Made by a program: the position numbers and the translations under genes. Shown in pieces: positions 33,798 to 46,289 of a DNA stretch of 64,000 nucleotides. Position 1 is the stretch's first letter. Every line of letters starts with the position of its first letter. The notes beneath the pieces were generated by a model. It made no database searches. It was given only the letters and a program-made list of their open reading frames with translations, and was not told the DNA's origin. This DNA comes from Cyathus striatus. Its lineage: Eukaryota > Basidiomycota > Agaricomycetes > Agaricales > Nidulariaceae. The DNA lies in assembly GCA_025738555.1 (NCBI GenBank), contig JAOVFP010000008.1, positions 4,030,001-4,094,000 on the forward strand. Reading direction: 5' to 3'.

Positions 33798-34985
33798 ACA
33801 TACATACAGTACTTTTTTATCATACTCAATATGTTCTTCAGAAGCATAGCAAAAAGTGGGTAAAGATTAGTGATGATATTGTAAAAGATAATGAGTAAAT
33901 ACTAAATGCCTTTTGTATGCAACCCACTTTCCAAACCAGTCTCTTAATATCTTCATTTCTACTTGCATGTAAAGTCATTATAAAGCTGTAATTGATGTAT
34001 TATATACTCCAGTCTCAAGACTTCTTTCAGATAAATTTAGCTATATAACATGTATATAGTATGTGATTCAGTTTATAAATAAATTGTATTGGTGTATTTA
34101 GTTTAGTTTTTAAACCAATCTGTTCATGAATTAATGTTTATATATTTTTCAGAGTTAATTTCACATGTAATACATCAGAACTTTATGTGAACTTAACCTT
34201 GAAGTTATGTGGCAAAATGTATTTAAATACATGTGGAATCCATGTGGATTTCACATGTAATACACCTGAACTTCATGTGAACTTAACCTTGAAGTTATGT
34301 GGCACAACATATTTAAATGCATATGGAATTCATGTGGATTCCATGTGAATTCCACATGAATCATTACAAATTTTAAGGATTCCATGTGTAGTCTACATGG
34401 AATTCACATAGAAAAGTACACATGAAGTACACCTTAAGTACACCTTTCAACTGTCATTTTCATCAAGTTATAAGAAAGGTGGAATCCATGTGGACTTCAC
34501 ATAGAAATGTGTACTACATGTGGAGTACACATGTATAGGTGGGTGTGTGGAAAGTACTGAGCACTGCCTACTTCCTTTTCAGAACTGTTATTAATAGATC
34601 ATATGCCAGTGTGCTGCTAATTTAATGGGTGCTTCTTTAAACCTTTGTATTCTCTCTCATGAAAGCCCATGAAACATATTAAAAAATGGTAAATATGATA
34701 GTATTTAAATGTTCAATCAACATATATAAATAATATCACACATTTATATTTAGCTTAAAGCATGTTCAATATATTGCTTTGGACTCAGCATATTTAAACA
34801 ATTCTAAGAAACATACATTATTACTGTAGTGCAACATATCATATTAGTCCTATATTATTTCCATACTGTGGTAATTATAAGTCCATGTGTTCCAACAATA
34901 TGTAGAAATGAAGAGTAAGTATGCTATCATACTTTTGTAAAATTATCTGATGGTAGTACAATATAAAATAATGTTCTGAATACCA
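33798..34985. other. AT-rich non-coding DNA with degenerate repeats
   Basis: 34.17-34.56 kb holds imperfect repeats of ATGTGGAATTCACATG-type words ending in GGTGGGTGTGTGGAAAGTACTGAG, resembling the end of the 23 kb fold-back elements. No gene seen. Confidence 0.4.
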
Positions 34986-35207
34986 TGCTAGTAGCTGTAT
35001 GTGTCACTCCCACACATATCTCAACTGACTATCAACTGACTATCAACTGACTCTCATATAAGTATTGATAGTCTCACCTGACTCTCATCTGATTCTCAAC
35101 TAAGTCTCAGAAGTCAGGTTAGACTCTCATCTGACTGTCATTTGACTTTCAACTGAGTCTCAAGAGTTAACTGAGAGTCTCATTAGAGTTAGTTGAGACC
35201 TGAAATT

Positions 35208-35551
35208 TGTTAGATATTCAGGGTTGCACAGCTTCTTTGACAGCTGTCACTTGTCACCTGTCATACTTGACAGTTCTGTGATTGACAGATCCTTGATTGA
35301 CAGTTCTGTGATTGACAGATATGTGATTGACAGATTGACAGCTGTCAGTTACCTTAGTTACATGGACCTTGGTTGGGACTTTGGTAGACAGCCTCTATAT
35401 ATACACTCTGTAACTTGGTAGTAGTTAACAAGTTTCCTCCCCATCTTGTGTCTGTGTTAGTGTTTGTGTCTGAGTCATTTGCTCTCTTACTGCCCTCTAT
35501 TACTCTCTATTCTCTCTCCATCCACCCCCTCTATTCTTGTTACTTCTGACA
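35208..35551 (+). mobile_element. solo LTR, Copia family B
   Basis: 344 bp with TSD AAATT (35203-35207 and 35552-35556). Confidence 0.88.
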
Positions 35552-36669
35552 AAATTAGTATTGGGCTAAGCTTGGATTCTTATCTGACTCTTATCTGACT
35601 CTCACCTAACTCTATGTGTGATATGTTGGAAAATGTTGAAAAAGTGTAACATGCTGGAAAATGTTGGGAAAAGCGTGACATGTGTGACAAGTGTGGGAAA
35701 AATGTGACATGTTGGAAAACTGTCACATACAGTCATCAACTGGGACATGTGACACCAAAAACAAAAACTTGATCTCCATTGTCAGATATACATAAGATAA
35801 ATATAAAAATTGCACAAATGATTGAAGATATACCACATATATAACATAGTAAAATTTTGAGAATTTTGAGTGGGGGAAAGTGGGTGAAATTCTTGAAAAG
35901 GTTGAGGAGGCCAGAAATCAGCCATCACCACATGGCATAACAGTGAACCTTGAGCTTGATTGTTCTCACCATTGAGGCATTGCCTTGCCCCTGCTATGAT
36001 ACAGAAAGTCTATATTTGCTCTCACAATAACACTGTGAAGACTGAATTTAATATATTTACCAGCTGATTGTAAGAATGTCTGCTCAAAGTCCCCAGCAAT
36101 TGTACATGCATCCTTCCCATTTGGCTTCCATTCAAGATAAGCAGCAACTCTATGATGTCCACTCCTTTACAAATATCTTCTCCTTTCCTACCTTAAATAA
36201 TATGTAGAATTATTCTGGCTAGCATCTGTAAAGGTGCAAAAAAACAGTGAGAAAATGGTTGGTGTGAATATTGTGTATTATCCATTCTAATAGCATGGAA
36301 TCCATACTGCATTCTGATCCCTTTTACTGAGTATCAGCATATTGATTCTTATAAATATCATGTATAATGAGTCTGACTGGAACAGTGATGCTTTAAACAA
36401 CTACTTCTATGTGAAATAGTTTTGTCTATACATAGTTCTATGTCATTTAATTTTTGAAAGTCTCAGATTCTGACAAACCTATCAAGTTTTGTGAGTGTTA
36501 TTTATATCAGTTTACAGTGCTGTGCAAGATTATGATATTCCTAAATGTTAACTACATGCACAGCTGTAATTTACAAAAAATTCTAAGGAAATTGGTATTG
36601 ATTTGAAAGTGGGAGAGTGTAGATAGACCAGAAGTGTCATGTGACAAGGTGGTGGCCTCATTAGGTGGT

Positions 36670-36981
36670 TGATGACTGTATCATAGCCATCACACTTGCC
36701 ACACTTTTCCCATGCTTGTCACACATGTCACGCTTTTTCCAACATTTTCCAACATGTCACACTTTCACACACATGTGTGACAATAGAGTCTAGGTATGGC
36801 TTAGTTTCCCAGCATGTCATACTTTTTCCAACATTTTCCAGCATATCACACTTTTTCAACATGTCACACATGTTATGCTTTTTCCAGCTTTTTCCAATAT
36901 GGCACACATGTCATGCTTTTCCCAACATTTTCCAATATGTCACACTTTTTCCAACATTTTCCAGCATGTCACACTATTTCC
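36670..36981. repeat. AACATGTCACACTTTTTCC repeats
   Basis: Degenerate tandem words also seen at 35.62-35.72 kb (inverted) and in the 13.7 kb palindrome. They continue at 37548-37620 after the LTR insertions. Confidence 0.7.
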
Positions 36982-36998
36982 TATTAGATGTAGCAAAG

Positions 36999-37072
36999 TG
37001 ACCACACCAGGGTTTGAACCTGGGACCTATCTGATAGTTTCAGAGTGCTCTAACCAACTGAGCTATATGGTC
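36999..37072 (-). tRNA. tRNA-like sequence inside family C LTR
   Basis: Reverse-strand copy of the 74 nt cloverleaf, with both internal promoter boxes intact. Confidence 0.6.
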
Positions 37073-37167
37073 TTGTTCAAGTGAAAGTTGGGTTGTATTA
37101 TATATACCCAAGGACCAAGTGTGTTATTCCTGCCAAGAGCCTTTGTGTATTACTGGGTAGGCATATA

Positions 37168-37489
37168 TGTTAGAAGTGATCTGACACTTCTCTGCTGACT
37201 AATGAACCTTAGGTAGACTTAGGTAAACTTAGGTACTGGACCTGGGTTGGGACCTTGGTTGGACCCTTGGACCCTTAGACCCTTAGACCCTCGGACTTTG
37301 GTAGATAAGCTAGTAGTATATAATCCTGAGGTCCTACAGTGCCAATCCCCACTTGCTCACTGTACATTGGACTTCAGGTAAGCTGTACACATACTACTTC
37401 AATCTAATACTTGCTCACTGTACATTGGACTTCAGACTCTATTGTCTCTCTCAGTCCTGCAGGTCACTGTCCTGGTTGCACTTCTCACA
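37168..37489 (+). mobile_element. solo LTR, Copia family A (nested)
   Basis: 322 bp, TSD ATATA (37163-37167 and 37490-37494), inside the family C LTR. Confidence 0.88.
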
Positions 37490-38164
37490 ATATATGGAAT
37501 ACTCAGGGACTCTACCTGTCACATGACTAATACATCATCATGCAACATTTCCAACATGTCACATATATCACACTTTTCCAACATTTTCCAACATGTCACA
37601 CTTTTCCCTTGTCACATTGATCACCAATAATGTATTGACAACTTGCTTATTCAACAAACAACTATTACTGATAGTCTAATGAGAGTCCTATCAATCTAGT
37701 CTCAGATTACTATTGAGATCTGAGTGAGAGAGTTTTCAGTTTTGTAAAAATTTATCATCTAACTCTCACCTGACTCTCACCTAACTCTCATCTGACTGTC
37801 ATTTCAGGCTAAAAATCTCAATCTACTCTCACTTGACTCTCAATCTACTCTCAGAGAGTCTCAGCTAACTATCAACTGACTCTCTGATAGTCAGTTGAAA
37901 CATGTGGCTAAGTGTATTAACCTTGCTAGTAGTATATAAGCACAAGTCTGTAGGACTGTAATTTTTTCATCTGACCAAAACTCAAGCAAACTTATATAGC
38001 ATTTACAAAGGATATTTACAGCTCAGATTCAATATATTAGCACATATGAGTATGATGTTCACTTATATTATGCTATACTACTGAATAAATGTGTTATAAT
38101 TTCAATATTTTCACATTGCATAAACCTCCATATGATGTGGCAGGCATGGCACAAGTGTTCTGGC

Positions 38165-38481
38165 TGTTAGATATTCTGGGTTGCACAGCTTCTTTGACAG
38201 CTGTCACTTGTCATCTGTCATACTTGACAGATCTTTGATTGACAGATCCTTGATTGACAGTTCTGTGATTGACAGATTGACAGCTGTCTGTTACCTTAGT
38301 TACATGGACCTTGGTTGGACTTTGGTAGACAGCCTCAGTATATATACACTCTGTAACTTGGTAGTTGTTAACAAGTTTCCTCTCCATTTTGTGTCAGTGT
38401 CTGTGTTAGTGTCTGAGTCTTTGCTCCTTTATCACATTCTATTCTCTCAACAACCCCTCTCTATTCTTGTTACTTCTGACA
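38165..38481 (+). mobile_element. solo LTR, Copia family B
   Basis: TSD CTGGC (38160-38164 and 38482-38486). Confidence 0.88.
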
Positions 38482-40200
38482 CTGGCAGCTTCAATTTAGA
38501 GTTGAGACACAATCACCATGTGATTTACTATTATTATCAACATTTTGGAGTGTTTGGGTTGCACCTTGCAGGTGGCTGCCAGCAGTGTAGTGGTGTGCAC
38601 CAAAGCTCTGTCCAGTGTCCACTCTCTCAATAATGCTGTGCTCTAGAATCTCCTTGGATAGCCTATTATAATTGTAGTATATTAGTACAGTAAACACATA
38701 TGCAATGCATCATAGATTGACTAATAAATAAAATAAAATAATGGAAATTATAAAAAACATAACATGGAGTGAAACATATCATCAGCATATCATTCTGCTA
38801 TGTATAGGGGGTATGAAAGCATAACAATATAATTTGATGGAAAAAAGAAGTAATAGAATGACATCAAATTAAAAGTTGATGGAAGATATAAACAAACACC
38901 AACCTCCAGATATGGGCATGTCGGGATTGCAGGGTGTGCATAGGTAACAAAACAGAACAAAGACAGATGGGCATGTTGAAGTATCCTTCACTTATGGTAA
39001 GTATGAAGCCACATCAAGCTACACTATAATTGCAGTGGATAATAGATGAGAGGGCCTACTATAACTAAAGTAATCCATACATTGTGTCATTACTATGATT
39101 ACTGTGAATAATGTATGAGCCATACATCATCTGGTGGAGATAGCACTTTGAGACAAAGTTGTAGCATAATAAGAGTCAGCAGGAGCACAAAGCAAAAGAA
39201 TTAATGGTGATATTGTCAAAATTGTGAGTGAGACTTAGGAATTGAGCTTGAGGGAGAGTGCAACTCGATTATATTGTCTGTAGAGTATCTACAAAAACTT
39301 ATATACTGATAAAACCAATAAATCTGAATCTAGTATGATTATGTATATAGGAAGAAGTAGTGTAAAATATTATAAACAACATAGCTTAAACAATATTGAA
39401 GAATGGAAGAACTTGAGTATGAAAATTCAATGAGTTGAAGTTTGTGAGGAGACAAGTCAAAGACAAGTTTTCTTGTCAAAACTCAGGGTCCTGTGTTGCT
39501 TGCCAATGTCAGGGCTATTCTGACAACTTGAAGTGTCATAAGAAATAGGTATCATGTTGGGAAGGTGCACAAAGAGGTATAAAGCGAGGATAATGAGGGA
39601 GAGAGCGAGCAGGGACAACAGATTGGGTAGAGAATGCAAGTGGGATGTGTATGGATGCATTGTGCAAACATGATCTTGTTTATTACATAATGTAATCTGG
39701 AATGTCTTTGATATGTCGAATAAGTATATTGTGTTTCGCAGCACAGGCAATTTGCCTGCTCTACAATATACTACAATTTCAAGGAACCATTGGGTGATGT
39801 CCAGATTTCTAATGAAATACTGACATTGCCTGAGTCAACGGAGCGAGCCAAGAGCAAGCAGCATAACTATTTGTCAAAAATAAGACTTTGAAATTATATC
39901 CCAAATAATGAAGTACTATCCAAGTACTATGTAACAAGGAGCACTAAACAATTTCTGAAATATTAATATGTATTCTTAAAACATGATTCTATGTCAGCCA
40001 TGGAAATCATAGATCTTGAATTTGAAACTGAATAACCATATACATACACAAGTACATTATTATCATATTATTTGTCTCTAAAATAATGGATTCATGCTGG
40101 CTGAAGAGAACATAGGTTCTGAATTTAATTTTAAAGCTGAAAGACTGAAATTAATATTGCTAACACTGAGCTGAAAACTTGAACTGAAGATTAGCAGCAA
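38482..40200. other. mostly non-coding; decayed copy of the 12 kb CpG-rich element
   Basis: A minus-strand ORF at 38491-38697 is not recognisable. From about 39.1 to 39.8 kb the sequence aligns by eye with 12.9-13.4 kb: ACTTTGAGACAAAGTT, TTTCTTGTCAAA(A)CTCAGGGTC, TGCCAATGTCAGGGCTATT. CG in one is replaced by TG/CA in the other. No gene. Confidence 0.5.
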
Positions 40201-40216
40201 GTCTCTGTGCTGAAGG

Positions 40217-40523
40217 TTGGAGCTTGAATTCCTTGATATGGATGAGCATGGTTGTCCAGCTTTCCATAGTTTTGCAGTCGACTCAGAGCTTGAAAAAATA
40301 CTTATTGAAGCAAATGTTTTCTATTGGGCTGCATCATTACTATTCCATACATACTCATACATATCACAGGTGATATCAGCAAAAGGATCACCTCCATTTG
40401 AAGTTCCTCAACTGTGCTTTGTGAAGGCAGGTGTAGCAATTGTACATGACTCAATGGCTACAAAATCAGGTGGAAAAGTAACAACAATGCACAGAGTTTA
40501 CCTTGTTGAGGAGTTGATTGAAG
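40217..40523 (+). pseudogene. alpha-type protein kinase-like fragment
   Basis: Encodes FYWAASLLFHTYSYI, PPFEVPQLCFVKAGVAIVHD and VYLVEELI, the pattern of fungal atypical alpha-kinase genes (the VYLVEELI strand is in the kinase N-lobe region). The catalytic half is missing because LTR sequence begins at 40524. Probably a gene fragment. Confidence 0.5.
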
Positions 40524-41194
40524 TGTCAGAAGTAACAAGTGTTAGAAGTGATCTGACACTTCTCTGCTGACTAATGAACCTTAGGTAGACTTAGGTAAAC
40601 TTAGGTACTAGACCTGGGTTGGGACCTTGGTTGGACCCTTAGACCTTGGTTGGACCCTTGGACCCTTGGACCCTTAGACCCTCGGACTTTGGTAGATAAG
40701 CTAGTAGTATATAATCCTGAGGTCCTACAGTGGCAATCCCCACTTGCTCACTGTACATTGGACTTCAGGTAAGCTGTACACATACTACTTCAATCTACCA
40801 CTTGCTCACTGTACATTGGACTTCAGACTCTATTGTCTCTCTCAGTCCTGCAGGTCACTGTCCTGGTTGCACATCTCACAACAAGAATAGATGGGGTGGA
40901 TGGAGAGAGAATAGAGGGATAATAAGAGCAAGGAAGGTGATAAGGGAGCAGATAACTCAGACACAAACACTAACACAGACACAAGATGGGGAGGAAACTT
41001 GTTAACTACTACCAAGATACAGAGTGTTTATATACTGAGGGTGTCTACCAAAGTCCCAACCAAGGTCCATGTAACTAAGGTAACTGACAGCTGTCAATCT
41101 GTCAATCACATATCTGTCAATCACAGAACTGTCAAGTATGACAGGTGACAAGTGACAGCTGTCAAAGAAGCTGTGCAACCCTGAATATCTAACA
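40524..41194 (-). mobile_element. family B LTR split by a family A LTR
   Basis: Reverse family B LTR. The family A LTR at 40540-40880 (TSD ACAAG) lies 16 bp from its edge. Flanks of the B copy do not match: an alpha-kinase fragment on the left, Copia pol on the right. Confidence 0.85.
40540..40880 (+). mobile_element. solo LTR, Copia family A (nested)
   Basis: 341 bp, TSD ACAAG (40535-40539 and 40881-40885). Confidence 0.9.
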
Positions 41195-42396
41195 GTAGGA
41201 GATGATATAGGAGTTGTAGATGGACTAGTTGGAGGACTAGAATGATTTGGAGGTGATATGGAAACATCAGGAAAGGGAATGGATGAGTCTGTAGATTCAT
41301 AGACAGCAGGCTCTGGAGAAGAAATAATGTGAGGTGGAATTGGAGATGTTGGCTTGGATAGACCAGGAAAGAGCCTTTCATCAAATTCAGCTCTTTCTGA
41401 GATAACAGTCTTCTTGGTGGTTGGATTGTAGAATTTCCAAGCCTTGTACCCAGCTGGGTAACCAATGAAGACGCATTTCTGCATATGTGGCTGAAGGGAC
41501 TTTCTCTGCTCTTTGTGCACAAAGACATAAGCAGTACAGCCCCAGACTCGCAGATTGCTAAGGTTAGGTTTCTGGCCATGCCATGCCTCATAGGGTGTCT
41601 TGTCAGGCAGAGAAGAAGTGGGAAGACGATTCCACACATAAACCATGGAAGATAGGCATTCACCCCAAAATGTTGGAGGGAGATGAGACTCATTGAGCAT
41701 AGCTGTAACATCATCAGCCATAGTGCGATTTGCACGCTCTGCAACTCCATTTTGCTGAGGTCTGGCAGGAGCAGTATGTCTCCTTACAATTCCACATCTA
41801 TCTGTGAACTTGATGAATGCATTAGACATGTATTCACCTCCCTTGTCATCCTGTAAAGCTTTAATCTTTCTCCCAAGTTGGTTCTCAACCAATGACTTGT
41901 AACTCCTGAAAGCATCAAATGCACCACTCTTCTTCTTCAAGAAGGCAACACAACGATATCTGGTGTAATCATCAATGAATGTGATCCAGTATCTATAGCC
42001 AGATGGAGTCTGAGTAGGCAAAGGACCATGGAGGTCAGAATGAATGAGCTCTAAGGGGGCAGAAGTGCGAGATTCAGATGAAGGAAATGGATTAGAATGC
42101 ATCTTGCCAGCTAAGCAAGGTTCACAGATAGGGTCAGGCTTCTCCTTGGACTTGATGACGATCCCTGTAGCCATATCTTCAGATATAAGTTTCTGAATGT
42201 CTGCGTAATTATGGTGTGCAAGACGACGATGCCATAGCTGTAAATCTATGGGGCAAGTTGAAGAAATGTTGGCTACTTCAGAAACAGCAGAAAGGGCTTC
42301 TGTCTCTCCATCCAAGTATGCATTGTTGTTGGGAGTGATGGAAGCAGAGAATATAAGACTTCCATTCTTGCTGAAATCAACATACTGTGATCCAGC

Positions 42397-42715
42397 TGTC
42401 AGAAGTAACAAGAATAAAGGAGGGTGGTTGAGAGGATAGAGAGTAATAAAGAGCAAGGAAGGTGACAAGGGAGCAGATAACTCAGACACAAACACTGACA
42501 CAGACACAAGATGGGGAGGAAACTTGTTATCAACTACCAAGGTACAAGAGGTTTATATATACAAGAAAGCACAGCCATGTAACTAAGGTAACTGACAGCT
42601 GTCAATCTGTCAATCACAGAACTGTCAATCAAGGATCTGTCAATCACAGAACTGTCAAGTATGACAGGTGACAAGTGACAGCTGTCAAAGAAGCTGTGCA
42701 ACCCTGAATCTAACA
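42397..42715 (-). mobile_element. solo LTR, Copia family B (nested)
   Basis: TSD CCAGC (42392-42396 and 42716-42720); interrupts the Copia pol frame. Confidence 0.9.
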
Positions 42716-43524
42716 CCAGCAGTCATAATGATGCCCTTGCAACGAGTTAAGTAGAGACAGGAGAGTAAATTGTTTCTGAGCTGGGGTACATGCAGAACTC
42801 TGGTGAATTCTATGGATCTAGATACCTTTCCTCTAATCACTGGGTGAAAGACCACAGTGCCCACTCCTTGGGAATAGATGATTTTCCCATCAGCTAACTT
42901 GATTGGAACCTTCTTGGGTGCATAATTGCGAACCCAATGGCGATGGGGTGTCATATGACAAGATGCCCCTGTATCTGTGTTCCAATCAAAGTCTGCATCA
43001 AGTTGGAGTGGGTAGGAAGGATCTGAGGGATCCAGAGAACGAGTACTTGCATTTCCAGCAAATTCAGTAGCATCTCCATTGAATTCTGAATCAAATTTGA
43101 CATCAGCAGAGGTAGTAGTAACTTCTGAAGTGGAGGATTGTGCCATGGAAGCAGTGGAAGAGGGAGAAGGCTGTGGAGAACCAGTGGAAGATGGCAGACT
43201 AGATGAAGATATCCCAGGAGAGGTGCTTTTGAATGAAGTGGAACCTGGAATGGGAGACCTAGTGGTAGCCTGCTTATGAGCCTGTGATCTTGCTCTTTTG
43301 AATCTGTAGCAGTTGGATAGAGTGTGACCAACTTGAGTGCAGAATTCACAAGTAATAGGCATGGTGTCACCAATGTCTGGTTGTGAGGAGAAGAAGCAGG
43401 TGGTTGATCTAGGATAACTAGAAAGAACAAAGGAATGTGATTTGAAATGCACTGTGGGTAATGACCCAGACAGCACACTGAATGGATGTGCAGAGGAGAA
43501 AGACCAGAGTGTGGTAGGAACTGC

Positions 43525-43847
43525 TGTCAGAAGTAACAAGAATAGAGGGGGTGGATGGAGAGAGAATAGAGAATAATAGAGAGCAAGGAAGGTGATAAGG
43601 GAGCAAATAACTCAGACACAAACACTGACACAGACACAAGATGGGGAGGAAACTTGTTAACTACTACCAAGATACAGAGTGTTTATATACTGAGGGTGTC
43701 TACCAAAGTCCAACCAAGGTCCTGTAACTAAGGTAACTGACAGCTGTCAATCTGTCAATCACATATCTGCCAATCACAGAACTGTCAAGTATGACAGGTG
43801 ACAAGTGACAGCTGTCAAAGAAGCTGTGCAACCCTGAATATCTAACA
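43525..43847 (-). mobile_element. solo LTR, Copia family B (nested)
   Basis: TSD ACTGC (43520-43524 and 43848-43852). Confidence 0.9.
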
Positions 43848-43944
43848 ACTGCACTGTCGGTAAAATCCCAGACAGCACAAGTAGAAGGAAGGTGATAAGT
43901 GGTTGATTTAACAAGCAAGCAGTTAAAGCTCGGGGCCCATAACC

Positions 43945-44565
43945 TGTGAGATGTACAACCAGGGCAGTGACCTGCAGGACTGAGAGAGACACAATAGGGT
44001 CTGAAGTCCAATGTACAGTGAGCAAGTGTTAGATTTGTGAGATGTACAACCAGGGCAGTGACCTGCAGGACTGAGAGAGACACAATAGGGTCTGAAGTCC
44101 AATGTACAGTGAGCAAGTGTTAGATTTGTGAGATGTACAACCAGGGCAGTGACCTGCAGGACTGAGAGAGACACAATAGGGTCTGAAGTCCAATGTACAG
44201 TGAGCAAGTAATGGAATTGGAGTAGTATGTGTACAGCTTACCTGAAGTCCAATGTACAGTGAGCAAGTGGGGATTGCCACTGTAGGACCTCAGGATTATA
44301 TACTACTAGCTTATCTACCAAAGTCCGAGGGTCTAAGGGTCCAAGGGTCCAAGGGTCCAACCAAGGTCTAAGGGTCCAACCAAGGTCCCAACCCAGGTCC
44401 AGTACCTAAGTTTACCTAAGTCTACCTAAGGTTCATTAGTCACCAGAGAAGTGTCAGATCACTTCTAACAAGATTGAAGTAGTATGTGTACAGCTTACCT
44501 GAAGTCCAATGTACAGTGAGCAAGTGGGGATTGCCACTGTAGGACCTCAGGATTATATACTACTA
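43945..44565 (-). mobile_element. compound family A LTR with repeated 5' segment
   Basis: The first ~91 bp of the LTR (TGTGAGATGTACAACC...GTGTTAGATT) occurs three times in a row, then the LTR runs to AACA at 44470. AGATT follows and the remainder of an outer LTR resumes (44471-44565). AGATT on both sides indicates an LTR inserted into an LTR, later amplified. The outer LTR is broken at 44565 by an inversion. Confidence 0.75.
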
Positions 44566-45297
44566 CACAGATGCCCCAAGTGTCCTCGAATCCCCCACCT
44601 TCACTAGCATGGTGTACGCACGCCTTCATCCGCCATGTCTGCCTAAAGTCCCACCTGGTCTACCCAACATCTGCAATGTGCTGCACAATGACAAGATGCT
44701 CCTGCGAGAAAGAAGAGATGATTGATAACGTGGCATCGATTAGTTGACAGGGGACAAGGGCGGTGCTGGATAATGGAGATGGCAATGGTGTATGGACACC
44801 ATTGTGGTAACAAGAGGGGGCTGAAGGTGTTGAGGGCTTGGTGGATTGTGTTGATGATCTGCGGGGACTTCGGGAGGGGAACATTGGGGTTGGGGAGTTG
44901 GAGTGGGCATGGAAAGGTTGAGGTGAGGGTGATAATATGGCATCAACGACATTTCATGTTGGCGCTGGGACCACCCGAGATGGCACCGAAAGGGGGAATG
45001 CAGTGCTGGAAGGCAGAGAAGGGGGGTTGAGGACCTTGAGGGCTTAGTGCATCACATCGACAACCAGGAAGGACTTGAGAGGAATGTTGAGGTTGAAGGG
45101 GGTGGTAACATAGTGTTGGTGCTTCGTGTTGACACTGTTAGAAGTGATCTGACACTTCTCTGCTGACTAATGAACCTTAAGTAGACTTAGGTAAACTTAG
45201 GTACTGGACCTGGGTTAGGACCTTGGTTGGACCCTTAGAACTTGGTTGGACCCTTGGACCCTTAGACCCTTAGACCCTCGGACTTTGGTAGATAAGC
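44566..45297. other. 732 bp micro-inversion
   Basis: 44471-44565 and 45136-45297 are complementary halves of one family A LTR in opposite orientation. Re-inverting 44566-45297 rejoins TACTA to GCTTATCTACC with no base lost. The inverted interval carries 44566-45135, moderately CpG-containing sequence with no recognised gene. Confidence 0.7.
45136..45297 (+). mobile_element. partial family A LTR (inverted half)
   Basis: TGTTAGAAGTG to GGTAGATAAGC; the missing half is at 44471-44565 in the other orientation. Confidence 0.85.
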
Positions 45298-45934
45298 CTC
45301 AGGGTGTCTGTGCATGCATACATCTCATTTTCCCACCTCTTCTCCTGCTCATGCGTCTTCCACCAGTCCTCAATGAAGTCAACGTGCAATGTTCTTCGCG
45401 CTGTCTCCCTGTCTATGCTAGTGTCCCTAACCCCCCTTCTTCTTCGTACTCTCCAGCCTTTCCCTTTGTGTTGATGGCAGTGGTGGTGCATCAATGGCCC
45501 CGCCCCCCCCAGCCAGCCTCTCTTGGGCCTCTTCCTCTATGTCCATCTTAGCACGTGTGTATGTGGGTAATGAGTTGGAAGTGCAGCATTCAATGAAGTG
45601 AGTATTTTTCACTTTTTAATTGTCATAAATTAGTACTAATGTTCACTACATGTAGTAAGTAGGAGTTACAGCATGTGCATGTAATGCTAGGGGGTTTGGA
45701 GATGCTATGGTATACATGTACTTGTGTATTAGGGGATTTGGAGACAGTGGATGAGAGTGTGTGTGCACCATGCTAGGGAGGGTGGGGGATATGAGGATGC
45801 TTGGTGTGTCTGTGCATTGGTGTGTGCACCACGGTGTGTATGCATAGTGCTAGGGGAGGGGGATTTGAGATTCAAGGACGCTTGTAGTGTCTGTGTGTGT
45901 GTGTGCCTGTGTAGTGCTAGGGGAGGGGGGATTC
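45298..45934. other. unrecognised sequence, possible gene remnant
   Basis: A minus-strand ORF (45270-45494) reads LHVDFIEDWWKTHEQEKRW and keeps some CpG. It could be an exon of an unknown gene, but no family is recognised and no splice partner is clear. The rest is G/T-rich with GTGTGTGCACCA words. Confidence 0.25.
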
Positions 45935-46289
45935 TGTCAGAAGTAACAAGAATAGAGGGGGTGGATGGAGAGAGAATAGAGAATAATAGAGAGCAAGGAA
46001 GGTGATAAGGGAGCAAATAACTCAGACACAAACACTGACACAGACACAAGATGGGGAGGAAACTTGTTTACTACTACCAAGTTACAGAGTGTTTATATAC
46101 TAAGGCTGTCTACCAAAGTCCCAACCAAGGTCCATGTAACTAAGGTAACTGACAGCTGTCAATCTGTCAATCACATATCTGTCAATTACAGAACTGTCAA
46201 TCAAGGATCTGTCAATCACAGAACTGTCAAGTATGACAGGTGACAAGTGACAGCTGTCAAAGAAGCTGTGCAACCCTGAATATCTAACA
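45935..46289 (-). mobile_element. solo LTR, Copia family B
   Basis: 355 bp, TSD GATTC (45930-45934 and 46290-46294). Confidence 0.9.

Larger units (their letters stand above)
36982..37547 (-). mobile_element. solo LTR of TRIM family C, split by an LTR
   Basis: Family C LTR in reverse, TSD TTTCC (36977-36981 and 37548-37552). It is interrupted by a family A LTR at 37168-37489 and contains the tRNA-like sequence at 36999-37072. Confidence 0.88.
34995..37923. mobile_element. non-autonomous KDZ-related element
   Basis: A perfect 9 bp duplication TGCTAGTAG (34986-34994 and 37924-37932) brackets 2929 bp. The ends are CTGTATGTGTCACTCCCACA and (inverted) AGGTTAATACACTTAGCCACA, each followed by CAACTGACTATC repeats. 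They resemble the ends of the 8.2 kb element (GTATGTTGCACTCTCCCACA and AGGTCATGTCACTGACCCACA). The interior has GTGACATGTTGGAAAA repeats and three later LTR insertions, with no gene. Confidence 0.7.
41195..43944 (-). pseudogene. second Copia family A pol, truncated and LTR-interrupted
   Basis: Closely related to 27.7-29.8 kb. The 5' part (42716-43524) encodes the knuckle CEFCTQVGHTLSNC and protease DTGA; 41195-42396 encodes the pre-integrase finger and integrase (HSDLHG, NGVAERANRTM). Reverse transcriptase and RNase H are lost at 41194. Family B LTRs sit at 42397-42715 and 43525-43847. The half-iMet primer site is at about 43928-43944. Like the first copy it has no capsid domain. Confidence 0.9.

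Noticed and set aside
41002..42540. 512-codon ORF as a single gene
   Set aside because: It fuses LTR sequence to the Copia integrase region at both ends; only the middle is pol.
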